The notes beneath the pieces were generated by a model. It was not told the origin of the DNA and ran no database searches. It saw nothing but the letters and a program-made list of their open reading frames with translations. 27,221 nt of DNA from CAZTDD01 sp964612675. Its GTDB lineage: Bacteria; Hinthialibacterota; Hinthialibacteria; Hinthialibacterales; JAKPRU01. The stretch spans positions 1 through 27,221 of the forward strand of contig CAZTDD010000100.1 in assembly GCA_964612675.1 (NCBI GenBank), given 5' to 3'. The position numbers and the translations under genes are program-made. Below are positions 14,920 through 22,039 of this stretch, in pieces. How positions within the stretch are numbered: the stretch's first letter is position 1; every line of letters starts with the position of its first letter.

Positions 14920-15744
14920 ATGACAACAAAACAATCACCCTCCCCGCAGAGTTTTTCGGCAATCGGCACACTTTTGATGTGTATCTGCATTCTCTCAACA
15001 AGCGCGTTATATGCGCTGGGACAAAGCGCTACCAAGAGCGATGAGAACTGGATCAGCCTGTTCAACGGAAAAAACCTCGACGGATGGAAAGTCAAAATCA
15101 GAGGCTACGAACTCGGCGAAAACTTCGGCAATACATTCCGAGTCGAGCATGGCGTCATGAAGGTCCGTTACGATCGGTACGAGAAATTCGACGGACGATT
15201 CGGCCACATTTTCTATGAAGATAAATTCTCCCATTACAAAATCCGCCTGGAATACCGATTTGTCGGGAAACAGTGCCCTGGAGGACCCGGATGGGCCTTG
15301 CGAAACAGTGGGATCATGCTCCATTGCCAACCGCCTGAGACGATGGAGAAAGACCAGGAATTTCCGGTGTGTATCGAGGTCCAGCTGCTCGGCGGCAACG
15401 GCCAGGACAAACGACCGACCGCCAATGTCTGCACACCCGGAAGCAACGTCGTGATGGATGACAAACTGGTCACGCAACATTGTAACTCATCGAGTTCAAA
15501 AACGTTTCACGGCGATCAATGGGTTCAGGTTGAGGTGGAGGTACACGGCAGCTCGAAAATCATCCACCGTGTGAACGGCGAAGTGGTGTTCGAATACGAA
15601 AAACCACAACTCGACGACGACCATGAGAATCTGCAGGAGATTTACGGAAACGACAAAATGATGAGTGAAGGTTATATCTCGCTGCAATCCGAGAGTCACC
15701 CGGTCGAGTTTCGAAAGATTGAGCTGTTGCCGTTGGAAGAATAG
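14920..15744 (+). CDS. Secreted DUF1080 protein, second copy
   Basis: The 274-residue protein has a signal peptide (hydrophobic residues about 14-34) and a DUF1080 domain starting WISLFNGKNLDGWKVK. The family pattern continues with an N-terminal FRVEHGVMKVRY, HYKIRLEYRF, NSGIMLHCQPP, CIEVQLLGG, HGDQWVQVEVEVHG and a C-terminal GYISLQSESHPVEFRKIELL. It is the longer variety, with insertions carrying extra cysteines, and is only distantly similar to the copy at 6742. Likely role: extracellular or periplasmic hydrolysis of modified (3-keto) glycosides, known for some members. AAGGAG lies 9 bp before ATG 14920. It converges with a small lipoprotein gene 32 bp downstream. Confidence 0.85.
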   Translation: MTTKQSPSPQSFSAIGTLLMCICILSTSALYALGQSATKSDENWISLFNGKNLDGWKVKIRGYELGENFGNTFRVEHGVMKVRYDRYEKFDGRFGHIFYEDKFSHYKIRLEYRFVGKQCPGGPGWALRNSGIMLHCQPPETMEKDQEFPVCIEVQLLGGNGQDKRPTANVCTPGSNVVMDDKLVTQHCNSSSSKTFHGDQWVQVEVEVHGSSKIIHRVNGEVVFEYEKPQLDDDHENLQEIYGNDKMMSEGYISLQSESHPVEFRKIELLPLEE

Positions 15745-15776
15745 GGATCGCTCGTGCGATCATGGGCTATGCGCCC

Positions 15777-15995
15777 TCAGTTCATAACAGGCACGAGACG
15801 TCCCTCTTCAAGCGGCCGTTCCTCATCGGCGAACCAAAAACAAAACCGGTTCGCGTCCGACATACCGCCCCGTTTCACATCCCACGCCTTCTGCGGAAAG
15901 TCGGATTCAAACCCCACCAGCTCGGAGGATGGTTGACTACCGGCACATGAAACTAGAAGAAGGAGAACTAGAGGTAGAATATAGATTTTCTTCAT
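15777..15995 (-). CDS. Small putative lipoprotein
   Basis: The 72-residue product has a textbook lipoprotein signal: MKKIYILPLVLLLLVSC, with lipobox LVSC and Cys17 as the lipidated residue. The mature part is only about 55 residues and has no recognised domain. AAAGGGA precedes ATG 15995 at a somewhat long distance. It converges with the DUF1080 gene. The short mature region may mean truncation, but a clear stop and no downstream remnant make a genuine small lipoprotein equally possible. Confidence 0.55.
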   Translation of the reverse strand: MKKIYILPLVLLLLVSCAGSQPSSELVGFESDFPQKAWDVKRGGMSDANRFCFWFADEERPLEEGRLVPVMN

Positions 15996-16027
15996 TGTGA
16001 TTACAAATCCCTTTGAGACATCTCGTT

Positions 16028-16171
16028 CTATTTCTCTCGCAGACTTGAGAACACGAAATCTCCGTCAATGCTCGGTCTGCTGTTGATGCCTTCCATGAGC
16101 AGTGCCTTGAGGTGTTCTTTCGGTTTCTTTGTCTGTCCGCTGGAGAGAGATTCTTGAATTTCTTCGGTCAT
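16028..16171 (-). pseudogene. Decayed ParD-like antitoxin gene
   Basis: The frame from ATG 16171 to TAG 16028 encodes 47 residues. They match the intact ParD at 17048-17311 at both ends (TEE.Q near the start, and KEHLKALLMEGINS against KERLEALLMEGINS), with about 25 codons missing between. Upstream, one base is lost relative to the intact gene (GTTAAGTCAC against GTTAATGTCAC), so the original start is out of frame. The promoter and operator region is still nearly identical to that of the intact copy. No ParE remnant follows on this strand. Confidence 0.65.
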
Positions 16172-16208
16172 GGTGACTTAACGCCTCTGCGGAGCTGATA
16201 TGTGTGGA

Positions 16209-16241
16209 GACAGTGTATCGGGCGGAAATGAAGACTGTCAA
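16209..16241 (-). promoter_or_regulatory. Promoter and operator of the decayed ParD gene
   Basis: On the minus strand TTGACA (16236-16241), 18 bp, TACACT (16212-16217) forms a promoter. GACAG (16209-16213) and CTGTC (16235-16239) are inverted arms 21 bp apart, exactly as at 17328-17358. Conservation of these parts in both copies, while the bases between differ, points to a functional operator. Confidence 0.5.
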
Positions 16242-16250
16242 ACGGTAGGG

Positions 16251-16364
16251 GCATGGCGCGGCAAGTTCCCGGTGTTCTATGATGTGGAGGAAACCGAACA
16301 AACGGCCACAGTCCGGGCCGTTCGCCACAAACCACCTCATGCTAGTACGGAGGAAATCCTGTGA
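16251..16364 (+). pseudogene. C-terminal fragment of a RelE/ParE-like toxin gene
   Basis: The frame AWRGKFPVFYDVEE, continued by TVRAVRHKPPHASTEEIL, resembles the last third of RelE-family toxins of the kind that precede a Phd-type antitoxin. It ends at TGA 16362-16364, overlapping the antitoxin's GTG 16361 by four bases (GTGA), which is how intact toxin-antitoxin pairs are coupled. The 5' part of the gene is gone: just upstream lies the oppositely oriented promoter of the decayed ParD gene. The junction is near 16242-16250. Confidence 0.55.
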
Positions 16365-16610
16365 AAACGTTTGGAATCGAACAGGCAACGCTCGACATCT
16401 GTATTCGTGAGGCGCAAAGCGACCGCGTGCTCGTCACCCGTGATGGCCGTCCAGTCGCCATGGTGGTGGGCCTTGGAAGGGTTGGACGAAGATCAACTCC
16501 AACTCGGGGCGAGCGACAGGTTCTGGGAGCTGATCACAGCGCGTCGGAAGCAGCGTACCGTGACTCGTGAGGAATTGGAGCAAATGACAGCGGACGGCCA
16601 ACTGACATAA
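16361..16610 (+). pseudogene. Frameshifted Phd/YefM-type antitoxin gene
   Basis: GTG 16361, with GGAGGA 6 bp upstream, opens a frame that reads as a Phd-type antitoxin (EQATLDICIREAQSDRVLVT, then RDGRPVAMVVG). The expected continuation LEGLDEDQLQLGASDRFWEL, then ITARRK to TAA 16610, is in another frame. Removing one T at 16473-16474 joins them into about 82 residues of the usual layout. The frameshift may be a true inactivating mutation or a sequencing error; with the toxin truncated, loss of constraint is plausible. Confidence 0.65.
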
Positions 16611-16700
16611 GAACCTGCCCGAAGCAAGTAATAAGCCGTGCGTGGCAGGGATTGCTCTTCAATTGATCCGACGTCGCCACAGGAGGAAGAAACGAGCACG

Positions 16701-17051
16701 TCACACGGAATCATTCTCTGTAGACTCTCCACCAATCTCACCTTCCATAATTGCCTCGAGATCCCGCGCGGCATGGAGAACCCGAATCACTGTGATCTGC
16801 TCTTCAGCGACCCTATAGAACACTTTGTATTTCTCAAAGCCGAAGACTGACCAGACACGAAGTTGCGAAAGATGCGGGTTAACAAATGCACATGACCTGC
16901 CGATCTTTGGCATCCGTCCAATATCGTCAAACGTTTTCTCTGCTGCTGTCAAGAAACGAGTCGCGACGCTGTAACTATCTGCGGCAATATAATCTGCAAT
17001 TTCATACAGATCTCTTCGGGCCTGCGGAGTTCTCTCAACTGGTAATCTCAT
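16701..17051 (-). CDS. parE: ParE-family toxin
   Basis: The 116-residue protein matches the ParE/RelE fold: MRLPVERTPQARRDLYEIAD at the start, then a helical hairpin (AADSYSVATRFLTAAEKTFD), IGRMPKIGRS, the LRVWSVFGFEKYKVFYRV strand pair and ITVIRVLHAARD near the end. ParE toxins poison DNA gyrase; other members act on ribosomes, so the target is not certain. The start ATG at 17051 overlaps the antitoxin stop as ATGA. A longer frame to 17108 lies within the antitoxin gene and is not used. The tail after the conserved HAARD motif is longer and more acidic than usual. Confidence 0.85.
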   Translation of the reverse strand: MRLPVERTPQARRDLYEIADYIAADSYSVATRFLTAAEKTFDDIGRMPKIGRSCAFVNPHLSQLRVWSVFGFEKYKVFYRVAEEQITVIRVLHAARDLEAIMEGEIGGESTENDSV

Positions 17052-17311
17052 CGGGCCGGTTCGTGGGACGCCCACTTCCGCCGCAGGCGTTCTCGTATAT
17101 CTCTCCAATCCTCATCCGTCATCTCTTCAGCCGGCCCGCTGTTAATCCCCTCCATCAGCAGCGCCTCGAGACGTTCTTTGGCCTTCTTCCTTTGTTCATC
17201 TTGAATCAGCTTTTGAATGTATTCTTCGACATTTGCATACTGACCCGCTTCCACTTCGTCGCGGAGGAACTCCTGCATCTCTTCGGTGAGCGTGACATTA
17301 ACCGTGTCCAT
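17048..17311 (-). CDS. parD: ParD-family antitoxin
   Basis: The 87-residue protein begins MDTVNVTLTEEMQEFLRDEV, a ribbon-helix-helix DNA-binding domain of the ParD/CopG type. It is followed by an acidic and basic C-terminal helix that wraps the toxin. It binds ParE and represses its own operon. AAGGAGA lies upstream of ATG 17311. A -35/-10 pair with an inverted repeat follows at 17328-17360. A decayed relative lies about 1.1 kb away at 16028. Confidence 0.85.
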   Translation of the reverse strand: MDTVNVTLTEEMQEFLRDEVEAGQYANVEEYIQKLIQDEQRKKAKERLEALLMEGINSGPAEEMTDEDWRDIRERLRRKWASHEPAR

Positions 17312-17327
17312 GGCTGGTCTCCTTGCA

Positions 17328-17360
17328 GACAGTGTATCGGCAGATAACGCAGGCTGTCAA
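17328..17360 (-). promoter_or_regulatory. parDE promoter and operator
   Basis: On the minus strand TTGACA (17355-17360), an 18-bp spacer and TACACT (17331-17336) form a good promoter. Inverted arms GACAG and CTGTC (17328-17332, 17354-17358) frame it, matching the layout at 16209-16241. Autoregulation by ParD is usual for the family; the operator role of these arms is inferred. Confidence 0.55.
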
Positions 17361-17409
17361 TTTGGCGGTCAGGTCACCCCAACTCCCTCAACACCCGCTC
17401 CGCACATTG

Positions 17410-18546
17410 CTACAACTGTTGGGGTGTCTTCCCACTCTCGGCCAATAGGTTCACTTCATCGAACGCTGTCTGCTTGTAGAAGAAGCTGTGCCGCGTCATG
17501 TCGCAGGCGAAGATTCGAGTTTCCACCGGGAGATTGGTATCCCGCATGTTCGACAGATGATACCCCAGCGCCATACGGTCCAGCGCAGCCGTATAGAGAA
17601 TCACTGCGAACAGAATCAAGACGAACGCCATCGGTCGATTGGAAAACACCTGCGTAAGACACAAGGCCGCAATCAGCAGAATAACCGCAGCCAGACCAAT
17701 CTGACCGGCAAGCGTGAATCCCGCGCCTGAAAGCCCCGCGACAATGGGATGAATGGGAGGACGTTTCGGTGTCTCCGATTCTTGGATACTCGCCGCCAAC
17801 TTCTCCTGCCGCGCATCCACGAATTCTCGGGCGGAAATGTCTTGAAGAGGATCGTCTTCCGCAAGCCGTGTGATCAGCTGAAAGCCGAGCACATGCGGGT
17901 AGGGAGACGGCACAATGGAAAAAACAGGATTGGATCGCACACCCCATTCAAAATGCCCCAAGTAATCCCGATTGAGACTGCAGAACCTCACCGCGTGAAT
18001 GTTATGTCGCTCCCATTGGAAATAAAGGCTTTTCTGCGCCCAAAACGGGACGCCCCCGGCTATCTCAGCCATGTTCGGCAGTGGGCGAAGATCTTGCATG
18101 CTGTACTTGATTTCCATGTCGAGGACTTCGAAGGAGCCTTTGAACTCCTTGTCTATATCCTCCGGCCAATTCACCACGAATTCATCGACATGCACGGGCA
18201 GAAAGCCGGTATGCTCCGATGTGGTGATCAGGATATGAACGAGAAACCGTCCCTCAGCGGAGTCATCGGAGGGGGCTTCCTCTGTCGGCACACGCGTCGT
18301 CACCGACCGGATGTCGGTCGGTTCGGGATAACAGTCGCGTGTCGCTGCCCACGTTCCAAACCCGACTGCGACGAGCAGCAGCACACCCAGTGTGCCGCAA
18401 ACGATCCGGGTGATCCGATGCCGAGGCTGCGGACGATGAGGGGAAACCGAACGTTTCAGACCGCGCCGACTACGAGAGATAGCCATCCAGATAAACAGAA
18501 TAATCGCAACGACTATCAGAATTTCCAGCCATGACGCTACAAACAT
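17410..18546 (-). CDS. Membrane protein of unknown function, ABC operon associated
   Basis: The 378-residue protein has two N-terminal helices (about residues 5-22 and 46-69), an extracytoplasmic domain of about 200 residues, and two helices around residues 280-335 (GQIGLAAVILLIAALCLTQV and MAFVLILFAVILYTAAL). A basic cytoplasmic stretch follows helix 1. I recognise no family. It lies 159 bp downstream of the ABC permease on the same strand with a repeat hairpin between, so it may be the fourth gene of the GntR-ABC operon or have its own promoter. A role with the ABC exporter is only suggested by position. Confidence 0.7.
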   Translation of the reverse strand: MFVASWLEILIVVAIILFIWMAISRSRRGLKRSVSPHRPQPRHRITRIVCGTLGVLLLVAVGFGTWAATRDCYPEPTDIRSVTTRVPTEEAPSDDSAEGRFLVHILITTSEHTGFLPVHVDEFVVNWPEDIDKEFKGSFEVLDMEIKYSMQDLRPLPNMAEIAGGVPFWAQKSLYFQWERHNIHAVRFCSLNRDYLGHFEWGVRSNPVFSIVPSPYPHVLGFQLITRLAEDDPLQDISAREFVDARQEKLAASIQESETPKRPPIHPIVAGLSGAGFTLAGQIGLAAVILLIAALCLTQVFSNRPMAFVLILFAVILYTAALDRMALGYHLSNMRDTNLPVETRIFACDMTRHSFFYKQTAFDEVNLLAESGKTPQQL

Positions 18547-18602
18547 GATTGGTCTTTTTCCTTTCGTTTATAGACGCGGGTCTCTAGAACCGGTCCGTTT
18601 TC

Positions 18603-18676
18603 CGTCATCGCGAGGAGCGAAGCGACGTGGCGATCTCGTAATTCGATGAGATTGCTTCGCTTCGCTCGCAATGACG
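18603..18676. repeat. Widespread palindromic intergenic repeat
   Basis: CGTCATCGCGAGGAGCGAAG opens the left arm and TTCGCTCGCAATGACG closes the right arm. The arms are about 32 nt around a short loop near GTAATTCGAT. The sequence is a well-known palindromic type in many unrelated bacterial genomes. It sits between two genes of one orientation and could trim or stop the transcript. Confidence 0.7.
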
Positions 18677-18705
18677 CTTAGTCACGCTGGTCCTCCCACC
18701 ACGCC

Positions 18706-19539
18706 CTACTGCAACCGCCGAGCGAGATCGAACACGACCCCCATAATCAGCGCCACCAGAAGAATCGCGATCATCGTCAGCAGCAATTGTGTCCAAGGGC
18801 TTTGAGAGCCTTCCGGATCGTCAATGGCCTCTTTTCTGCAATAAACAGAATGGCCGCCTATCAACGCTCCTACCGAAGCGATGACCAAAACGGGAATCGT
18901 CAGATACCCGTTGAGCGTTTCCCACATCACATATTCAGCCCAGCAACTTGTCAGTAAGAGTGTAGCCGCCGACAACGCCCCGAGAGCGCGTGCATAGCCT
19001 TTGGGCGAACGCACATGGGCGACTGAGGCAAGGGGAAACGAAAATGCAAATACGCTTACTGGAATGAGAATGTCGATTCCCATTGCCATTACTGTCCTCA
19101 AGCCCTCGATCTTAAACGGTTCCGTGAAACCTGACTCGACAAACAGACCCCATACCGTCTGCGGCAGGTTCCACCGAATCGCGAAACGGTTGACCATGGC
19201 GAAGAAGAGCACACTTCCGCCACCAAGCAGCAACCGTGCGAGATAACGTTGGCTCCGCGTCGGCGGAAGCGAAAGTAAAAACTCCTCCGTCTGTTCTGTG
19301 CTTTCCGTCCCGCCAAATGCGGCACCCGCCCAAAGCGCATAAACTGCGCCGAAAACAACAATCAAGCCGGCTGGCTGAAGAAGCAGTATCCAGAACGCGA
19401 GTATCCAAAACGCCAGACAAAAAGTGACAAACCTCCCATGCGTGAGCCATTCTTTTGCAACCAGGGTTTTGTAGACATCGAACTGCGAGATTTCGTCTTC
19501 GCGAGTGTAAGAAATCATCTCTTCTGCGGCTGTATTCAT
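18706..19539 (-). CDS. ABC-2-type transporter permease
   Basis: The 277-residue protein is hydrophobic with about six helices: FVTFCLAFWILAFWILLLQP, GLIVVFGAVYALWAGAAF, LLLGGGSVLFFAMV, a helix near ILIPVSVFAFSFPLASVA, one near ALGALSAATLLLTSC, and two C-terminal segments (IPVLVIASVGALIGG, LLLTMIAILLVALIMGVV). This is the layout of ABC-2 permeases that pair with a soluble ATPase. Its start overlaps the ATPase stop by four bases (19536-19539). With the YtrA-type regulator this is an exporter operon of the kind that responds to envelope stress or antibiotics in other bacteria. The substrate is not known. Confidence 0.8.
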   Translation of the reverse strand: MNTAAEEMISYTREDEISQFDVYKTLVAKEWLTHGRFVTFCLAFWILAFWILLLQPAGLIVVFGAVYALWAGAAFGGTESTEQTEEFLLSLPPTRSQRYLARLLLGGGSVLFFAMVNRFAIRWNLPQTVWGLFVESGFTEPFKIEGLRTVMAMGIDILIPVSVFAFSFPLASVAHVRSPKGYARALGALSAATLLLTSCWAEYVMWETLNGYLTIPVLVIASVGALIGGHSVYCRKEAIDDPEGSQSPWTQLLLTMIAILLVALIMGVVFDLARRLQ

Positions 19540-20459
19540 TCCGATTTCTCCGTCAGTTCTCTTTGTGCCTTCTCTCCGAACAAGTGAATGAAGATCTCTT
19601 CGAGTCCAAGCGAAAACTCATCGACACGGACACCGGACATCTGTTTGAGATAATCGAGTTGCTTCTCGTGGTCAATTTTCACAACCGCATTCACAACAGG
19701 CCCCGAAATCTGCGTGTGAAGCGCACCCGGAATGGTGAAATCGGGCGGCGGTCCGTCGCCGTCGAACACGACCTGAACCCGCTTTGTCTTCTTCTGGAGA
19801 TCCTCCAGCGGCGTGGACATCACGATCTGTCCCTTCTCCATAATGCCCACGTATTCCGCGATACGTTCGATGTCGGAGATGATATGGGTACTGAACAAGA
19901 TGGTGTGATCCTCGTCATTCGACACGAGCTCCACGATTTCGTCAACCAGCTGACGCCGCGCGACCGGATCGAGCCCACCGGCAGGTTCGTCAAGGATCAG
20001 CACACTGGGTCGTGCCGCAAACGCCAACAGGATCGCGGCCTTCCGCTGCTCGCCGCCGGACAGAATCCGGATCTCTCGGTCCCAGGGAAGCTCAAATCGG
20101 CTCGCTAGTTTCTCCGCATAGGAGCGATCCCATGTCGGGTACATACTCCCCACATATCGAGAGATCTCCCGAAGCGTCATCCAGTTGTGGAGCCGTTGAA
20201 CCTGAGACACATACCCAACCTGCGCGCGTACCGAGTGCGGAGCGGTCATCAACTCCGCCCCGAGCACCTTCGCCACCCCGGTCGTCGGCCGTAACAGGCC
20301 CATCAACAGCCGCAGCAGCGTTGTCTTCCCTGCTCCGTTCCGGCCGATCAAGCCGTACACTGTCCCGCGGTTGACCTTGAGATTCAGGTCCTTGACGGCC
20401 GTCACGCCGCCGCGAAAGGTCTTGCTCAAATCCTGCGCTTCAATCGCAAATTCACTCAT
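19536..20459 (-). CDS. ABC transporter ATP-binding protein
   Basis: The 307-residue protein has all ABC ATPase motifs in order: Walker A GRNGAGKTT (residues 39-47), Q-loop near Gln86, signature LSGGEQ (133-138), Walker B VLILDEP (153-159), D-loop GGLD and switch His192 in FSTH. It is followed by a C-terminal extension of about 80 residues common in exporters. It energises the permease encoded next. The gene overlaps the regulator upstream and the permease downstream by four bases each, so all three are translated from one mRNA. Confidence 0.9.
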   Translation of the reverse strand: MSEFAIEAQDLSKTFRGGVTAVKDLNLKVNRGTVYGLIGRNGAGKTTLLRLLMGLLRPTTGVAKVLGAELMTAPHSVRAQVGYVSQVQRLHNWMTLREISRYVGSMYPTWDRSYAEKLASRFELPWDREIRILSGGEQRKAAILLAFAARPSVLILDEPAGGLDPVARRQLVDEIVELVSNDEDHTILFSTHIISDIERIAEYVGIMEKGQIVMSTPLEDLQKKTKRVQVVFDGDGPPPDFTIPGALHTQISGPVVNAVVKIDHEKQLDYLKQMSGVRVDEFSLGLEEIFIHLFGEKAQRELTEKSE

Positions 20460-20869
20460 GCTTCACTCTCAGGCATTCCGACGGATGTTTCGCCGACTTT
20501 TTCGATTTCTTCCCGCACCACACGGAGAGTCAGTTCCTCGGGTGCCCCCATCTGTTTCGCCTCGACCGCCAACTGTCTCGCCACGCGTCGAAGTGATTCC
20601 GCGCGTTCTTCGTCGGTCATTCCCGGCGCAGTCTCCGTAATAAACACACCTTTGCCGTGTTTACGCTCAATGACACCTTCGTGTTGGAGTTCGTTATACG
20701 CTTTGACCACAGTGGTGGGATTCACAGCGAGTGCGCGGGCGAGTTCACGGATCGACGGCAGCTGGTCGCCTGCTTTCAGCACACCGGACGCCACATAATA
20801 TTTGACCTGATCCATCATTTGACGGTATACCGGAATGCCGGAATGAGGGTCGATCTGAAAATGCAGCAT
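20456..20869 (-). CDS. GntR-family regulator of the YtrA type
   Basis: The 137-residue protein has an N-terminal winged helix (IPVYRQMMDQVKYYVASGVL, then LPSIRELARALAVNPTTVVK and the wing HGKGVFIT) and a short helical C-terminal part. This is the YtrA subfamily, which lacks a large ligand domain and controls ABC exporters encoded in its own operon, usually as an autorepressor. AAGGAGG lies 7 bp before ATG 20869. The first 34 codons plus the upstream region occur again at 25992-26141. The palindrome upstream of the gene is the likely operator. Confidence 0.9.
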   Translation of the reverse strand: MLHFQIDPHSGIPVYRQMMDQVKYYVASGVLKAGDQLPSIRELARALAVNPTTVVKAYNELQHEGVIERKHGKGVFITETAPGMTDEERAESLRRVARQLAVEAKQMGAPEELTLRVVREEIEKVGETSVGMPESEA

Positions 20870-20916
20870 CCCGTGGCCTCCTTAACTCTATGACTGTATG
20901 ATATCACTAATACAGT
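20767..20916. repeat. 150-bp direct repeat, gntR-proximal copy
   Basis: This segment covers the first 34 codons of gntR, the ribosome binding site, the -10 box and the 24-bp palindrome. It matches 25992-26141 at 148 of 150 bases by eye. The only differences are the two bases 20908-20909 (TA here, CC in the other copy), which lie in the palindrome spacer and not in its arms. Confidence 0.9.
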
Positions 20917-20925
20917 ATTTGTGAA
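20893..20925 (-). promoter_or_regulatory. gntR-ABC operon promoter and operator
   Basis: ACTGTAT (20893-20899) and ATACAGT (20910-20916) form a perfect 7-bp palindrome around 10 bp. On the minus strand TATCAT (20898-20903) is a -10 box and TTCACA (20920-20925) a weak -35 box with a 16-bp spacer. The palindrome overlaps the -10 box, as expected for autorepression by the GntR protein. The -35 box lies outside the duplicated segment. Confidence 0.6.
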
Positions 20926-21019
20926 GAGCTCTCGTTATAGAATATCGCCGGAGAATCAGCCGCTTTTGCTAAGTGCGAGCGGAGTCCTGAGCACCGCCTG
21001 GTGGTAAGAGCAGGGGAGG

Positions 21020-21478
21020 TCAGCGAAGCCTCCGCGTGTGACGCCCCAAGGTAGCCTTCCACTTGCAAGGCTGAGTGTACAATAGGACTGCGGCGGCAAG
21101 AAGAAGAATACCCCGTCCAACGTGTTGCCACCCAATGGGGTCGACAGTCCCGCCGAAGCAGCCGCAGGAGATGTCAAGACCGCGCCACATCGCTGAAGCT
21201 AGTGCAACAAGAAAGACGGTGGAGCATCCTGCCAGACAGAGAGCCACGGTGTCGAGCCAGATCCCAAGGAGAAGGCAAAGCCCCAAGCAAACCTCAAATG
21301 AAGAAACGAGGTGTGCCGCTGGCAAAACGACTCCGTGGGGAAGAATGCGAAAATTGTCGACAGCAATGGCAAAAGTGATGGGTTCTCTCAGCTTGACGAT
21401 TCCAGAGGCCAAGAATGTGAGGCCCACGAGCAGCCGGATGATGTACATCCCAAGCCTGACGAATCTAGTCGCATTCAT
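21020..21478 (-). CDS. MauE/DoxX-family redox-associated membrane protein
   Basis: The 152-residue protein has four hydrophobic helices (about residues 9-28, 48-72, 76-97 and 118-136). A loop CGCFGG at residues 105-110 is the cysteine motif of MauE-type proteins. MauE was first seen as a helper for disulfide formation in methylamine dehydrogenase; relatives are thought to move redox equivalents across the membrane. The start overlaps the rhodanese stop (ATGA), with GGAGAAAGGG upstream. It is the last gene of the cassette. Confidence 0.8.
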   Translation of the reverse strand: MNATRFVRLGMYIIRLLVGLTFLASGIVKLREPITFAIAVDNFRILPHGVVLPAAHLVSSFEVCLGLCLLLGIWLDTVALCLAGCSTVFLVALASAMWRGLDISCGCFGGTVDPIGWQHVGRGILLLAAAVLLYTQPCKWKATLGRHTRRLR

Positions 21479-21957
21479 GACCCTTTCTCCACCGGGAGAC
21501 CCTTACGATTCCAGAGGTCCCATCCGCCAGCGAATACCCGGACTTGGCAATTAACACACCTTCTCAGGCTTTTCAAAACTTGCCGACTTGACTCGCAATT
21601 AGCACCGTTGCAATAAACAATGACAGCGATTCCTTCCGGCAGGTTAGGCATGAGCTTGGCAAGGGCCTCGGCGCTTTTGTCTGGGGGGACAGAGAGAGCT
21701 GCTGGGATGTGTCCCGCCCTATACTGTTCAGGCGTACGGGCATCAATGAACAGAGTTTCCCCCTCCTCGAAGAGTTGCCACGTTTCTCGCATACTCACAA
21801 TGAGACGCAACGGCAAGGCATTGCCGTGCAGTTTTTCGGCGACACAAGCGATCGGGATCTCTCGCAAGCCTGCGTTGATTGCGGTGATCCCAACAGAGCC
21901 AACGATCAACGCCATGGAACGCAAGATATGTCTCCTCGTTACCTGTACATCAATCAT
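21475..21957 (-). CDS. Membrane-anchored or exported rhodanese-like protein
   Basis: The 160-residue protein has an N-terminal TRRHILRS and a hydrophobic segment (about residues 14-32), which could be a Tat-like signal or a membrane anchor. It then has a rhodanese domain: LFIDARTPEQYRAGHIPAAL at residues 69-88 and the active-site loop VIVYCNGANCES with Cys116 (and a second Cys121). Rhodaneses carry sulfane sulfur as a cysteine persulfide. Here the domain would face the periplasm. The C-terminal VFAGGWDLWNRKGLPVE is typical for the family. It overlaps the MauE gene by four bases. Confidence 0.85.
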   Translation of the reverse strand: MIDVQVTRRHILRSMALIVGSVGITAINAGLREIPIACVAEKLHGNALPLRLIVSMRETWQLFEEGETLFIDARTPEQYRAGHIPAALSVPPDKSAEALAKLMPNLPEGIAVIVYCNGANCESSRQVLKSLRRCVNCQVRVFAGGWDLWNRKGLPVEKGS

Positions 21958-22039
21958 CTGCTACTCGCACCTCAAGGTGTCCGTGTCCTCGGAGCGATGG
22001 ATCTGCGTAATGGAGAATAGGCAATCCTTGAGAAAAAAC

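Noticed and set aside
16065..16388. 107-codon minus-strand frame over the toxin-antitoxin remains
   Set aside because: Crosses three unrelated remnants in a non-coding frame and has no ribosome binding site or family pattern.
17286..18534. Plus-strand frames opposite the membrane protein gene
   Set aside because: Composition and lack of motifs mark them as antisense shadows; the minus strand has membrane helices and a start codon.
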